Notes under the pieces: generated by a model
Told to the model about the DNA's origin: nothing
The model's database searches: none
What the model saw: only the letters and a program-made list of their open reading frames with translations
Translations under genes and position numbers: made by a program
Shown here: positions 19,810 through 28,617 of the stretch, in pieces
Numbering within the stretch: position 1 is the first letter of the stretch
Layout: each line of letters opens with the position of its first letter
Source: Methylocystis heyeri
GTDB taxonomy: Bacteria; Pseudomonadota; Alphaproteobacteria; Rhizobiales; Beijerinckiaceae
NCBI RefSeq assembly: GCF_004802635.2
Contig: NZ_CP046052.1
Location: forward strand, 2,790,001 to 2,854,000
Reading direction: 5' to 3'
DNA: 64,000 nucleotides

Positions 19810-21186
19810 ATGCCCTCCTCCAAAGATCGTCGCAGCGCCCTCGCCGTCATCCTGGCCGCGGGGGAAGGCACAAGGATGAAGTCGCAACTTCCGAAGGTGC
19901 TCCACAAGATCGCCGGCCGGTCCATGCTCGGCCACGTCCTCGCCAGCCTTTCCGCCGCCGAGACGGCCGGCGTCGCCGTGGTGGTGGGCCCCGGTCGGGA
20001 GGACGTCCAGGCCGAGGCCCTGCGGTTGCGGCCGGATGCGCGGGTTTTCGTGCAGGAAGAACGCCGCGGCACCGCCCATGCGACGCTCGCGGCGCGGGAG
20101 GCCCTGGCGGCCGGCTTCGACGACCTCCTCATCCTCTTCGCCGACACCCCTCTCGTGACGCCCGCCTCGATGAGCGCCCTGCGCGCGGCTCTGAAGGACG
20201 GCGCCGCCGTCGCCGTTCTCGGCTTCGAAGCGGCGAACCCCTTCGGCTACGGACGCTTGATCAAGGACGCAGCCGGGGATCTGACCGCGGTTCGCGAGGA
20301 AAAAGACGCCACCGAAAGCGAGCGGGCGATTACGCTCTGCAACGCCGGCGTGATGGCGCTCGACGGGCGCCGCGCCCTGGAGCTGCTCGAGGCGGTCGGC
20401 TGCGCCAACGCCAAGGGCGAATATTATCTGACCGACGTCGTGGAGATCGCCCGCGCGCGAGGTCTCGGTCGCCGCGTCGTTCTCGGCCAGGAGAGCGAGG
20501 TTCTCGGCGTGAACGACCGCATCCAGCTCGCCGAGGCCGAGCGCATCGCGCAGGACCGCCTGCGCCGCGCCGCCATGGCGGGCGGGGCCACGCTGGTCGC
20601 GCCGGAGACGGTGTTTCTTTCCGCCGACGCCAGGATCGGCCAGGACGTGGTCATCGAGCCCCATGTCGTCATCGGCGCCGGGGTCGAGATTGCGAACGGC
20701 GCCGTCGTCCACGCCTTTTCCCATATCGAAAAGGCCCGGATCGGCGAGGGCGCCCATGTGGGCCCCTTCGCGCGGCTTCGGCCCGGCGCCGATCTCGGGG
20801 CAAAGTCGAAAGTGGGGAATTTCGTCGAGATCAAAGCGGCGGCGATCGGAGCCGGCGCCAAGGTCAGCCATCTCACCTATATCGGCGACGCCGACGTCGG
20901 GGCCGAAGCCAATATCGGCGCCGGCACGATTACCTGCAATTACGACGGATACTTCAAATATCGCACGCAGATCGGCGAAGGCGCCTTCATCGGCTCCAAT
21001 TCCTCGCTGGTCGCCCCGGTCAATATCGGCGCCGGCGCCTATGTCGGCTCGGGCTCGGTGGTCACGAAAGACGTGGCCGCAGGCGCCCTCGCCGTCGCGC
21101 GCGGCAGGCAGATCGAAAAAGCGGGCTGGGCCGACGCTTTCAACCGCACGCAGGCGGAAAAGAAGAGCGGGAAAAACTCGCAGTAG
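19810..21186 (+). CDS. glmU: Bifunctional N-acetylglucosamine-1-phosphate uridyltransferase / glucosamine-1-phosphate acetyltransferase
   Basis: 458 aa, standard length. Residues 10-230 form the uridyltransferase domain ([20 protein letters not shown], then [16 protein letters not shown]); residues 250-450 are a left-handed beta-helix of hexapeptide repeats carrying the acetyltransferase site ([31 protein letters not shown]). The product UDP-GlcNAc feeds peptidoglycan and lipid A. In many relatives glmS follows directly; here about 3.3 kb of accessory DNA separates them. Confidence 0.97.
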   Translation: MPSSKDRRSALAVILAAGEGTRMKSQLPKVLHKIAGRSMLGHVLASLSAAETAGVAVVVGPGREDVQAEALRLRPDARVFVQEERRGTAHATLAAREALAAGFDDLLILFADTPLVTPASMSALRAALKDGAAVAVLGFEAANPFGYGRLIKDAAGDLTAVREEKDATESERAITLCNAGVMALDGRRALELLEAVGCANAKGEYYLTDVVEIARARGLGRRVVLGQESEVLGVNDRIQLAEAERIAQDRLRRAAMAGGATLVAPETVFLSADARIGQDVVIEPHVVIGAGVEIANGAVVHAFSHIEKARIGEGAHVGPFARLRPGADLGAKSKVGNFVEIKAAAIGAGAKVSHLTYIGDADVGAEANIGAGTITCNYDGYFKYRTQIGEGAFIGSNSSLVAPVNIGAGAYVGSGSVVTKDVAAGALAVARGRQIEKAGWADAFNRTQAEKKSGKNSQ

Positions 21187-21359
21187 TGTCTCAGTGTTAA
21201 TTTCGGCGGGGTTGACTCCGGCTCGCCCCCGCCAGTCCCCAGTGCTATGCTCAGCGGTAAGCGGAGGGCAAAATGACTCAGAACGAGTGGGTGGAGCGGT
21301 TAACAAAGGCCCGCGAAGATATTCAGTCGGCAGCTTCGGAACGCGAAGCGCTAGTTCTA

Positions 21360-21375
21360 GGGTCCAGACCCATAA
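21360..21375 (+). repeat. Left terminal inverted repeat of the IS
   Basis: GGGTCCAGACCCATAA, 14 of 16 positions complementary to the right end at 22182-22197. Confidence 0.85.
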
Positions 21376-21429
21376 AGTGCTTGGCGTAAAGAGCGGGTTG
21401 TGATTCAGGGCTTCCGAAAGGAAGCGCCG

Positions 21430-21822
21430 ATGATTCGCGATCAATTCTGGCTGACAGATGCGCAGTTTTCGAAGATTGCGCCACATCTTCCCACTGACAC
21501 GCGCGGCAAGGCGCGGGTCGACGACCGCAGGGTCATCAGCGGCATCGTCCAAGTGCTCAAATCCGGCGGGCGCTGGGTCGACGCACCGCCGGAATACGGG
21601 CCCAAAAAGACACTTTATAATCGCTATGTCCGTTGGGCCGCCAAGGGCGTCTGGGTCGACTTGTTCCATGCACTCGCTCAAGCCGGCGGGCCGCCGACGG
21701 AAGTTCTCATCGACTCCTCGGCGGTGAAAGCGCATCGCTCGGCCAGCGGCGGCAAAGGGGGGAGAAAAATCAGGCCATCGGCCGCTCGCGCGGTGGACGC
21801 ACAACGAAAATCCACGCGCTGA
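21430..21822 (+). CDS. IS5-family transposase, upstream frame (orfA)
   Basis: 130 aa from the ATG at 21430. The N-terminal DUF4096/InsA-like region reads MIRDQFWLTDAQFSKIAPHL and then RWVDAPPEYGPKKTLYNRYV, typical of IS5/IS427 elements; it ends with the first part of the catalytic domain including the DDE aspartate in VLIDSSAVKAHRSA. A run GGGGGGAGAAAAA at about 21758-21770 precedes the frame change into orfB. Alone it lacks the rest of the DDE core. Confidence 0.85.
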   Translation: MIRDQFWLTDAQFSKIAPHLPTDTRGKARVDDRRVISGIVQVLKSGGRWVDAPPEYGPKKTLYNRYVRWAAKGVWVDLFHALAQAGGPPTEVLIDSSAVKAHRSASGGKGGRKIRPSAARAVDAQRKSTR

Positions 21823-22187
21823 CCGACGCGCAATGTCGACCCATAGCTTTCATGCTCACAGCCGGAAACGTCGCCGATTGCACAGCGGGCGCGGAACTTC
21901 TTGCCCATCTTCCGCCTTGCGAAGTCCTCCACGGCGACAAGGGATACGACAGCAACGCCATCCGCCGTAGGATCGAGGACGGCGGCGCACTGCCGAATAT
22001 TCCGCCCAAGGCCAACCGCAAATGGAAGAACTGCTTTTCGCCGCTCCTCTATCGAAACCGCAACGCCATCGAGCGCATGTTCTGCCGTTTAAAGGATTTT
22101 AGACGCGTGGCGACGCGCTACGACAGAAACGCCGTCAATTTCCTCGCCGCCGTTTGCCTCGCTGCCACTGTCAGCTATTGGTTATGA
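21633..22187 (+). CDS. IS5-family transposase, downstream frame (orfB)
   Basis: The open frame runs from 21633, but the homologous part begins near 21765 after the frameshift window, with QAIGRSRGGRTTKIHALTDA. It carries the second catalytic aspartate (VLHGDKGYDSNAIRR) and the glutamate region NRNAIERMFCRLKDFRRVAT, the YREK-like signature. A -1 shift from orfA would give a single DDE transposase of about 250 residues. Ends 10 bases inside the right IS end. Confidence 0.85.
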   Translation: MGRQGRLGRLVPCTRSSRRAADGSSHRLLGGESASLGQRRQRGEKNQAIGRSRGGRTTKIHALTDAQCRPIAFMLTAGNVADCTAGAELLAHLPPCEVLHGDKGYDSNAIRRRIEDGGALPNIPPKANRKWKNCFSPLLYRNRNAIERMFCRLKDFRRVATRYDRNAVNFLAAVCLAATVSYWL

Positions 22188-22197
22188 GTCTGGGCCC
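22182..22197 (-). repeat. Right terminal inverted repeat of the IS
   Basis: TTATGAGTCTGGGCCC on the plus strand, the inverted partner of the left end at 21360-21375. Confidence 0.85.
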
Positions 22198-22477
22198 TAG
22201 CGTTCACCGAGTTGGCGGTGTTGCTCTTGGACATCAAGGCCGTGATAGACGAAAACGCCCACCGGAGCTGAAGGCGAGAATGGCCACGTCGGCGCCATCG
22301 CTCACGCCGTCAAGATTATACGTATCGCGAGGGGGGAGGAAGCCTAGGACTATGGCGATAGGCCTGCCAAGAACCAAGCCGCCGCCGAGCTTGGGCGCGC
22401 GCTGGCGGGAAGAAACGCGCCGAGAGCCGTACGGCCGAACAGCCCCGGCAGGCGGCACAGACTCGTTGGAAGAACGG

Positions 22478-23677
22478 TTAGGTCTTCTTTCCCGGGAAGC
22501 TAACCACGTTGGTTCCCGGCAGCGTCTCGCGGCGAAATTGTTCCTTTAGAATTGGCTCAGCCCTTGCTTCCGGGGCATTGCGGAACGTTCCCGGAGGAAG
22601 GTCGGATAATTCTTCTAAGTCCTTTGGCGGGAAAGGAAGCGATCTTGAGATTTCATCGTGGGATTGCACTCCCTCTTCGACAAGCATTTCGAAGCTCCTG
22701 CGAATTAATTGCGGGTCCTCTTTCTTCATCTTGTTATCGAGAGGTTCCGACTTTCGCCATCCACGGCGGTTATAATTTATCCACAACCGCGTAGCCTGAT
22801 CCTCATCTATTATATCTAGCCCTTTACATCGCATAATCATCGAAGCAACAGACGCCCCCCACCTTTCCTTCAGAGTTAAAAACCCGTCCAAAGACGGGGC
22901 ATAAAGTTCGCTAGTAAATTCATATTCTGGCAGCAGCATAGCTGATGCAATCCGATCAGCTTGTTTTTCTATTAGCTTATAGAATGCTCTATCATTCAGC
23001 CGTCTTTGCGGAACGTTATTATGGCAGCATATATGAACTAATTCATGCAGAACATCAAATCGCTGCCTACACGCACTAGCTTTGTCACGAGATAGGACAA
23101 CAAACGGCATATTAAACGTATCAGACCATTGTGAAAATGCGTCCAATTTATCCGCATTGACATGAATTCGCGACACCAAGATCCCGTTAGTCTCAAGCTT
23201 CTCGATAGTGTCCGGCATTGGACCAGGCTTGATTCCCCAAAACTCTCGCATTTCCTTCGCTGTGCTTTCAACGAAGTCCATATCGGCTATGTTTTCTTCG
23301 TGAAACTCGATTTTTGGAATATTCAATTCAGGAAGATCGAAGTAATTTTCTAAATAATCAACGATTTCCTTCATCCATTCCAAGCGGACCTCCGCGCGGT
23401 CACGCGCGGTCGGCGGGGCCGTCAGTCGCGCACGCCAAAAAATCGGCCGCTCGTCTTTCCCCGGGACCGGCCGGAAAAAATAATCACGTGGAACGTTTAG
23501 GATTGAAACCAACTTGTGAAATACATCGAATTTAGGGTTTTGGTGACCATTCTCATACTTCGAGATGGATTGCACGCTGACGCCGGCAAGCTCGGCCAAA
23601 TCGGTCGCGCTCTTCCCGCTAGCCTTTCTCGCTTCAGTCAGGCGTGCGCCACAAAAGCCTTGGACGATCCCCGTCAT
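22478..23677 (-). CDS. XRE regulator fused to ImmA/IrrE metallopeptidase (antitoxin-like)
   Basis: 399 aa. Residues about 8-66 are an XRE helix-turn-helix (RLTEARKASGKSATDLAELA, VSVQSISKYENG). About 170-290 is an ImmA/IrrE (COG2856) domain with zinc motif HELVH in FDVLHELVHICCH and a downstream EKQADRIASAMLLP helix supplying the third ligand. Such XRE-COG2856 fusions have been predicted as antitoxins, and related proteins cleave phage or stress repressors. Its ATG overlaps the stop of the upstream gene by 4 bases. The region is visibly AT-richer than its neighbours and lies between glmU and glmS, which suggests transfer. Confidence 0.85.
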   Translation of the reverse strand: MTGIVQGFCGARLTEARKASGKSATDLAELAGVSVQSISKYENGHQNPKFDVFHKLVSILNVPRDYFFRPVPGKDERPIFWRARLTAPPTARDRAEVRLEWMKEIVDYLENYFDLPELNIPKIEFHEENIADMDFVESTAKEMREFWGIKPGPMPDTIEKLETNGILVSRIHVNADKLDAFSQWSDTFNMPFVVLSRDKASACRQRFDVLHELVHICCHNNVPQRRLNDRAFYKLIEKQADRIASAMLLPEYEFTSELYAPSLDGFLTLKERWGASVASMIMRCKGLDIIDEDQATRLWINYNRRGWRKSEPLDNKMKKEDPQLIRRSFEMLVEEGVQSHDEISRSLPFPPKDLEELSDLPPGTFRNAPEARAEPILKEQFRRETLPGTNVVSFPGKKT

Positions 23678-24363
23678 TTTCCTTCAGTCCCAGTTCCCTC
23701 ATCCCTCGCCTTCTTTTTCCAAGGAAGCGAACGTTTTGGCGTCTCGCGTTCGGCAGCTGCGGGATACGAATCAATAATTTCGGATAATGTGAGTTCAACC
23801 CCCCAAGCCTTGCAGTCAATGGCGGGAACGCAGAATTGTATCATTCCAAGTTTTTGTTCGGTCTCATTAAATCGTCTTCCGATAGGATTATGAGCGATCA
23901 CCCCGTAGAGATTGCGCATTATGAAGGCCCCATCAGGCTCGTCGCCCAAGTCAAGCCTAGGAATACTCATAGCATTTGCAAACCGTTCTCTGAATCTTGC
24001 AGGCTGCGGCATAGAGCCAATAGATTTGACGTAAGACTGAGTCATTCCTACGTCGCCAGTATAAACATACGCATGTCGCCTATTATTCTGCACAATCACG
24101 CTGAGAGTATGCGCCAAACCATGTTTTTTTGCCAAATCAACAATTAGCCGCTCCATCTTGAAATGCCTGCGCTGAAGAAGGTCATCAATCTTTTGATCCT
24201 CCAATGTTCCTTTATCTGCGGCCACTTCGGCGAAGGCGTCGGCGTATGTGACCATCGAGAGCGCACGAAGTTCTGGCCAAAATGCCGCCGCAACGTCGCG
24301 AACGATCATGGAAAGAGCCGAGGCCCGGAGGCGACCGTAGGCATCCATAAATTGCCCTTTCAT
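23674..24363 (-). CDS. Unknown partner of the XRE-ImmA protein (candidate toxin)
   Basis: 229 aa from the ATG at 24363; the frame is open to a TTG at 24417. I do not recognise the family. It is mostly soluble and helical at the start (MKGQFMDAYGRLRASALSMI), with a central block KMERLIVDLAKKHGLAHTLSV and a conserved-looking YGVIAHNPIGRRFNE near residue 165, and a lysine/arginine-rich tail. It is translationally coupled to the XRE-ImmA gene (4-base overlap) and lies upstream, the order of several toxin-antitoxin and phage-defence pairs. Toxin function is inference from position only. Confidence 0.65.
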   Translation of the reverse strand: MKGQFMDAYGRLRASALSMIVRDVAAAFWPELRALSMVTYADAFAEVAADKGTLEDQKIDDLLQRRHFKMERLIVDLAKKHGLAHTLSVIVQNNRRHAYVYTGDVGMTQSYVKSIGSMPQPARFRERFANAMSIPRLDLGDEPDGAFIMRNLYGVIAHNPIGRRFNETEQKLGMIQFCVPAIDCKAWGVELTLSEIIDSYPAAAERETPKRSLPWKKKARDEGTGTEGK

Positions 24364-24530
24364 ACAATTTTCCCGATATGCACTTTTTCCTTTAAACCTT
24401 AAAGACTTTCCGTGCAAGAGCCTAATTGCAGGATTTTGTATGGCTTAACCAAGCAGCCGGGCGAGCGCTTGTTTTCCTCCGGCGCGCCCCCGTTCGTGCT
24501 ATCCTGCCGCTAAAAACGTGGAGACAGCGC

Positions 24531-26360
24531 ATGTGCGGCATCGTAGGAATTCTGGGGCGTGGGCCGGTGGCTCCCGCTCTCATCGAAGCGCTTCGCCGGC
24601 TGGAATATCGAGGTTATGATTCGGCGGGCGTCGCCACGCTCGAAGACGGCAGGCTGACGCGGCTGCGCGCGAGCGGAAAGCTCCGCAATCTCGAAGAAAA
24701 GCTCGCGGGACATCCGCTCAAAGGCGAAATCGGCATCGGGCATACGCGCTGGGCGACCCACGGACGCCCCAATGAAACCAACGCCCATCCCCACGCCAAT
24801 GGAAAAGTGGCGGTGGTTCACAACGGCATCATCGAGAACTTCCGCGAGCTGCGCGAAGAGCTGATGGCAAAAGGACATGTCTTCTCGACCCAGACCGATT
24901 CCGAAGCGGTCGCGCATCTCGTCGCGGATTATCTGCGCGAAGGAACCACCCCGCAGGCCGCGGTGGCCTCCGCGCTGGCGCGGCTAAAGGGCGCCTTCGC
25001 ATTGGTGTTCCTGTTCGACGGAAGAACCGATCTCCTGATCGGCGCCCGGCGCGGCTCGCCGCTCGCGGTCGGCTTCGGCGAGGACGGCGCCTATCTCGGC
25101 TCCGACGCTTTGGCTCTTGCGCCTCTCGCCAAGGAAATCGCCTATCTCGAAGAAGACGACTGGGTCGTCGTGACGCGCGAAAAAACCACCTTCTTCAACG
25201 CCGCGGGCGAAGAAGTCGTGCGGGCGAGGCGGCCGTTGCAGGCAGGCTCGCTCCAGGTCGACAAGGGCCATTATCGCCACTACATGGCCAAGGAAATTCA
25301 TGAGCAGCCCGAAGTCGTCGGCCGCACTCTGGCGCATTACCTCGATCTCGCCAGCGGAACCGTGCGGCTGCCCTTCGCGTTCGATTTCGACGCCAGGGCG
25401 CTTTCGCGCGTGACCATTTCCGCCTGCGGCACCGCCTTCTACGCCGGCCTTCTGGCGCGCTACTGGCTCGAACGCTTCGCCAGGCTGTCGGTGGACATCG
25501 ACATCGCCTCCGAGTTCCGCTACCGCGAGGCGCCGCTGCCCGAGCGCGGGCTGATGATCGTCGTTTCGCAATCGGGCGAGACCGCCGACACGCTCGCGGC
25601 GCTGCGCTATGCGCGCGCGCATGGGCAGCATGTTCTTTCCATCGTCAATGTGGAGACCTCCACCATCGCCCGCGAGAGCGACACGGTGGCGCTCACGCTC
25701 GCGGGACCGGAAATCGGCGTCGCTTCGACCAAGGCATTCACCTGCCAGCTCGCCGTGTTCGCCTGTCTCGCCCTCGCGCTCGGCAGGGCGCGCGGCGTCC
25801 TCACCGAAGAGCGCGAGAAAGAGCTGGTGGCCGAACTGATCGCGACGCCGGGCCTGATGGCCCAGGTGCTCAAGGACGAGGCCCGCATCGAGCCGGTGGC
25901 GCGGGACGTCGCGCGCGCATCCAGCGTGCTTTATCTCGGACGCGGTCCTTCCTATCCGCTGGCGCTGGAAGGGGCGCTCAAGCTCAAGGAATTGTCCTAC
26001 ATCCACGCCGAAGGCTACGCCGCCGGCGAGCTCAAGCACGGGCCGATCGCGCTGATCGACTTTTCAATTCCGGTGGTCGTTCTCGCGCCCCATGACGCGA
26101 GCCTCGAGAAAACCGTCTCCAATCTTCAGGAAGTCGCTGCGCGAGGCGGCCATCTCATCCTCGTCGGCCCGAACAGCGCCAAGGTAGCCGCGGCGGCGGA
26201 TCTCGCCGGCTTCATCGAAATGCCCGAGACCGCGGCCGGCGCCTTCGCCGCGCTGGTCTACGCCCTGCCGGCGCAGCTCCTCGCCTATCACGTCTCGGTT
26301 TTCATGGGCAAAGACGTCGACCAGCCGCGCAATCTCGCAAAGAGCGTCACGGTGGAGTAG
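24531..26360 (+). CDS. glmS: Glutamine-fructose-6-phosphate aminotransferase (isomerizing)
   Basis: 609 aa from the ATG at 24531, needed so that Cys2 is the N-terminal nucleophile (MCGIVGILG). Residues 2-225 are the class II glutaminase domain (GIGHTRWATHG, NGIIENF); two SIS domains follow (SACGTAFYAGLLARYW, SQSGETADTLAALRYA, ASTKAFTCQ, and LGRGPSYPLALEGALKLKEL), ending KSVTVE as usual. It makes glucosamine-6-phosphate and works one pathway with GlmU. The 3' end overlaps the convergent glycosyltransferase gene by 14 bases. Confidence 0.97.
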   Translation: MCGIVGILGRGPVAPALIEALRRLEYRGYDSAGVATLEDGRLTRLRASGKLRNLEEKLAGHPLKGEIGIGHTRWATHGRPNETNAHPHANGKVAVVHNGIIENFRELREELMAKGHVFSTQTDSEAVAHLVADYLREGTTPQAAVASALARLKGAFALVFLFDGRTDLLIGARRGSPLAVGFGEDGAYLGSDALALAPLAKEIAYLEEDDWVVVTREKTTFFNAAGEEVVRARRPLQAGSLQVDKGHYRHYMAKEIHEQPEVVGRTLAHYLDLASGTVRLPFAFDFDARALSRVTISACGTAFYAGLLARYWLERFARLSVDIDIASEFRYREAPLPERGLMIVVSQSGETADTLAALRYARAHGQHVLSIVNVETSTIARESDTVALTLAGPEIGVASTKAFTCQLAVFACLALALGRARGVLTEEREKELVAELIATPGLMAQVLKDEARIEPVARDVARASSVLYLGRGPSYPLALEGALKLKELSYIHAEGYAAGELKHGPIALIDFSIPVVVLAPHDASLEKTVSNLQEVAARGGHLILVGPNSAKVAAAADLAGFIEMPETAAGAFAALVYALPAQLLAYHVSVFMGKDVDQPRNLAKSVTVE

Positions 26361-27681
26361 AGGCGCTCGCCGCCTCCGCGACCAGCGGGACGGCGCAGCG
26401 GGCCAGCGCTTTGGCGTAGGCCTGCGGGCTGAAGGCCCTGTCATAGAGCCGCTTTGTGTCCGAATCCGCGCCCGGGGGCTGCAAAGCCCCCGACAGCAGC
26501 CGCGCGCGGATATCAAGCAGCGCCTGCGCGAAGCCGGCCGCGTCCTGCCGCAATATCACATTGGACAGGCTGCCGGGATCGACGCCCATGCCGCGGAAAG
26601 CCTGGGGCGTCGCGATCAGCAGGGCGCCGCTGGAGAGCGCCTCGACCGCCTTTATCGAAAGCCCGTGGCCCTCGGTGGTCGGCAGCAGGATGCAGCCTGT
26701 GGCGGCGTAAACCGCCCCGATGTCGTCGACGCGGCCCATGAACAGCGCCTTATGGGCCTCGTAAAGCGCGGCGTCGCGGTTCTTCACTCCCTTGTCGATA
26801 TTGCCGTAGATCGCAAGCTCGACATCGCCGGCGAGGGGCAGAACCTCCTCCAGAAACCAGCGCAGGCTCAGGTAATTGCCATAATTGTCGCTGGCGACGA
26901 TGACGATGTCGCGGCCCCTGCTCAGCGGCGCCGGCTCGGTCGCCGGATAGACCAGCGCATGGCGCGCCTGCGGCAGCAGCCGGCCGAATTCCAGAAATTC
27001 TTCCTCGTTCAGATGGACGCAAAGATCGGCGCGGGCGGTCCAACCCAGCTCCAGCGCCAGCATTTGATCATAGGATGCGTAGGGCCGCAGGAAAAAACCG
27101 CCCCGGTTGCGCAGCGCATATTGCCGGGCCTGAATGTCCTGGGTCTCCAGGATGACGGGAATGTTCCTCTCTCCCCCCAGGCGCAGCGCCAGGGGCAGGG
27201 TGAAGTAATGATTGGCGTGGATGAGGTCGATCCGCTCCGTCTCCAGCCCCTGCGGGACCGGGACGCGCTTCGCGATTTCGATCAGCCAGCGCGCTTGATC
27301 GCCATGGATCAGGGGAAGCCAGCCCTCCCGGAGCAGGCCGGAGGAAACGAGGCTGCGGTGCGACGTCGCGGTGAAGAACCTGCGGTCCGCCGGCAAGTCT
27401 TTGGAGGCCGCAAGATAGCCCGGCCAGCGGCCGCCTTTGGGCGCCGGCGGGGAGAGATCGTCCATCATGGCGATGGAGATCACCCGGGCGCCCAGAGCCT
27501 TATAGGCCGTCAGCTGGGCCGCATTGACTTGATAGCTGCCGCAGGAGTGCCAGGCGGCGTGAACCACCGCGACGGTTTTTCCCAGGAGCGGCGACGCCGC
27601 GGCTACGCTTTCCTCAATGCCCGCGACCTCCAAAACCGCCCCTCTTGCTATATGCGGAAGATTCCAAGTAGAGCTTGGCAT
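26347..27681 (-). CDS. Glycosyltransferase (GT4-like)
   Basis: 444 aa if it starts at the ATG at 27681; a TTG at 27633 with AGAGGGG before it is an alternative. The C-terminal half shows the GT4/GT-B pattern: LIHANHYFTLPLALRLGG, VILETQDIQARQYALRN, IVIVASDNYGNYLSLRWFLE, and the nucleotide-sugar site PTTEGHGLSIKAVEALSSGA. It probably transfers a sugar in surface polysaccharide assembly, given the polysaccharide ABC exporter 2 kb away. Its ATG abuts the ATG of the divergent neighbour (CATATG at 27679-27684), an unusually tight head-to-head pair. Confidence 0.8.
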   Translation of the reverse strand: MPSSTWNLPHIARGAVLEVAGIEESVAAASPLLGKTVAVVHAAWHSCGSYQVNAAQLTAYKALGARVISIAMMDDLSPPAPKGGRWPGYLAASKDLPADRRFFTATSHRSLVSSGLLREGWLPLIHGDQARWLIEIAKRVPVPQGLETERIDLIHANHYFTLPLALRLGGERNIPVILETQDIQARQYALRNRGGFFLRPYASYDQMLALELGWTARADLCVHLNEEEFLEFGRLLPQARHALVYPATEPAPLSRGRDIVIVASDNYGNYLSLRWFLEEVLPLAGDVELAIYGNIDKGVKNRDAALYEAHKALFMGRVDDIGAVYAATGCILLPTTEGHGLSIKAVEALSSGALLIATPQAFRGMGVDPGSLSNVILRQDAAGFAQALLDIRARLLSGALQPPGADSDTKRLYDRAFSPQAYAKALARCAVPLVAEAASASTPP

Positions 27682-28590
27682 ATGAGCCAGAACCAGTCGA
27701 ATCCAGTTTCTTCGTCCCTGCCCGAAAGCGGAGCGGCGGAAGGCGCCTCCCCCCAGGCCCGGCAGAAACGCTATGGCATAGCCATCGTGGGCAACGACAA
27801 GATCATCGACTGGCTGCTGCCTTTCCTGGAGAGCTACCGCGCCACCAATTCGGCCCTGCCGATCTACCTTATCCCTTATGACGACAATGTCGTCCAGACG
27901 CGCCGCGCCGCCGAAATCTACGGCGCGACTTTCGTCGAGGAAGAGCCCAAGGAGATCGACAGGCTCGCGAACGAGCTCTACCCCGGAATATTCAACAACA
28001 ACCGCCGCCGGCTTCGGAAGCTCCAGGCGCTGGCGCTCCCGCTCGACGAAGTGGCCTATGTCGACGTCGACGTCATATTGTTCCGCGATTTTTCGCCGAT
28101 CTTCGGCAGGCTGGAAGCGGGAAAGACCGAATTCATCGTCGCTTCTCCCAGCTTCGAATATGTCTATAACGACCGCCGCAGCGCCTACCCCTTCTTGCGC
28201 GACGTCCTGCTGTTCAACGACGGCTTCTGGGTGACCTCCAACAAATATCTCAAGCTGTCCGATTTCATCGAGACCATGGCGAAGGACGCCGAGATTTTCC
28301 ACGACGTGCGCAAGCGCGGGCAATTGTTTGCGCAGCCGCTGGTGAATTTCGTCACGCACCGCCGCGGCGTCAAAATCGCGCTTCTGCCCAATGTGGTGAA
28401 CAACGCCTCGCACGAGAGCTACTACAAGGCGCCGGGAATAAGCTTTTCCGAAGGAAAGCCGCTAGATCCCGACGGCAAGGAGATCTATTTCTGCCACTGG
28501 GCCGGCGCGACCGCCCTGCCCTCGCGCGGAACATTCGATCCCGCCTGGACCGAATTCTCGAAAGCCGCCTGGGCGAGGTTCGGAAAATGA
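27682..28590 (+). CDS. Nucleotide-diphospho-sugar transferase-like protein (GT-A type)
   Basis: 302 aa from the ATG at 27682; an in-frame ATG at 27652 exists. After a disordered 28-residue start the protein has a GT-A-like core: GIAIVGNDKIIDWLLPFLES, IYLIPYDDNVVQTRR, and the DxD-type metal site VAYVDVDVILFRDFSPIF. The C-terminal part has FCHWAGA, similar to the end of GT8/GT77-like enzymes where His coordinates the metal. The donor and acceptor cannot be inferred. Neighbours point to cell-surface glycan synthesis. Confidence 0.75.
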   Translation: MSQNQSNPVSSSLPESGAAEGASPQARQKRYGIAIVGNDKIIDWLLPFLESYRATNSALPIYLIPYDDNVVQTRRAAEIYGATFVEEEPKEIDRLANELYPGIFNNNRRRLRKLQALALPLDEVAYVDVDVILFRDFSPIFGRLEAGKTEFIVASPSFEYVYNDRRSAYPFLRDVLLFNDGFWVTSNKYLKLSDFIETMAKDAEIFHDVRKRGQLFAQPLVNFVTHRRGVKIALLPNVVNNASHESYYKAPGISFSEGKPLDPDGKEIYFCHWAGATALPSRGTFDPAWTEFSKAAWARFGK

Positions 28591-28617
28591 GACCCGGCCG
28601 CTGCGGGCTCCGCTGAA

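Larger units (their letters stand above)
21360..22197 (+). mobile_element. IS5-family insertion sequence (ISL2/IS427-like group)
   Basis: 838 bases. The ends are GGGTCCAGACCCATAA and the near-complement TTATGAGTCTGGGCCC, imperfect terminal inverted repeats of 16 bases. A TA is duplicated at the borders (21358-21359 and 22198-22199). Two overlapping frames encode the transposase, joined by a likely -1 frameshift near 21758-21770. Size, ends, TA target and split frame match the small IS5 subgroup. It looks intact and potentially active. Confidence 0.88.
21273..22271 (+). pseudogene. Small 52-codon gene interrupted by an IS5-family element
   Basis: The left part (21273-21359, 29 codons, start MTQNEWVERLTKAREDIQ) has a GGAGG site seven bases before its ATG. 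The right part (22200-22271, 23 codons ending ENAHRS) resumes in frame once the IS (21360-22197) and one copy of the TA target duplication are removed. The joined product is a 52-residue, mostly helical, charged protein with a leucine-rich middle (ALVLAFTELAVLLLDIKAV). I do not recognise the family. The exact in-frame rejoining is strong evidence that this was a real gene broken recently. Confidence 0.7.

Noticed and set aside
22272-22477. Gap between the interrupted small gene and the XRE-ImmA gene
   Set aside because: Short frames are present on both strands but none has a ribosome site or family pattern.
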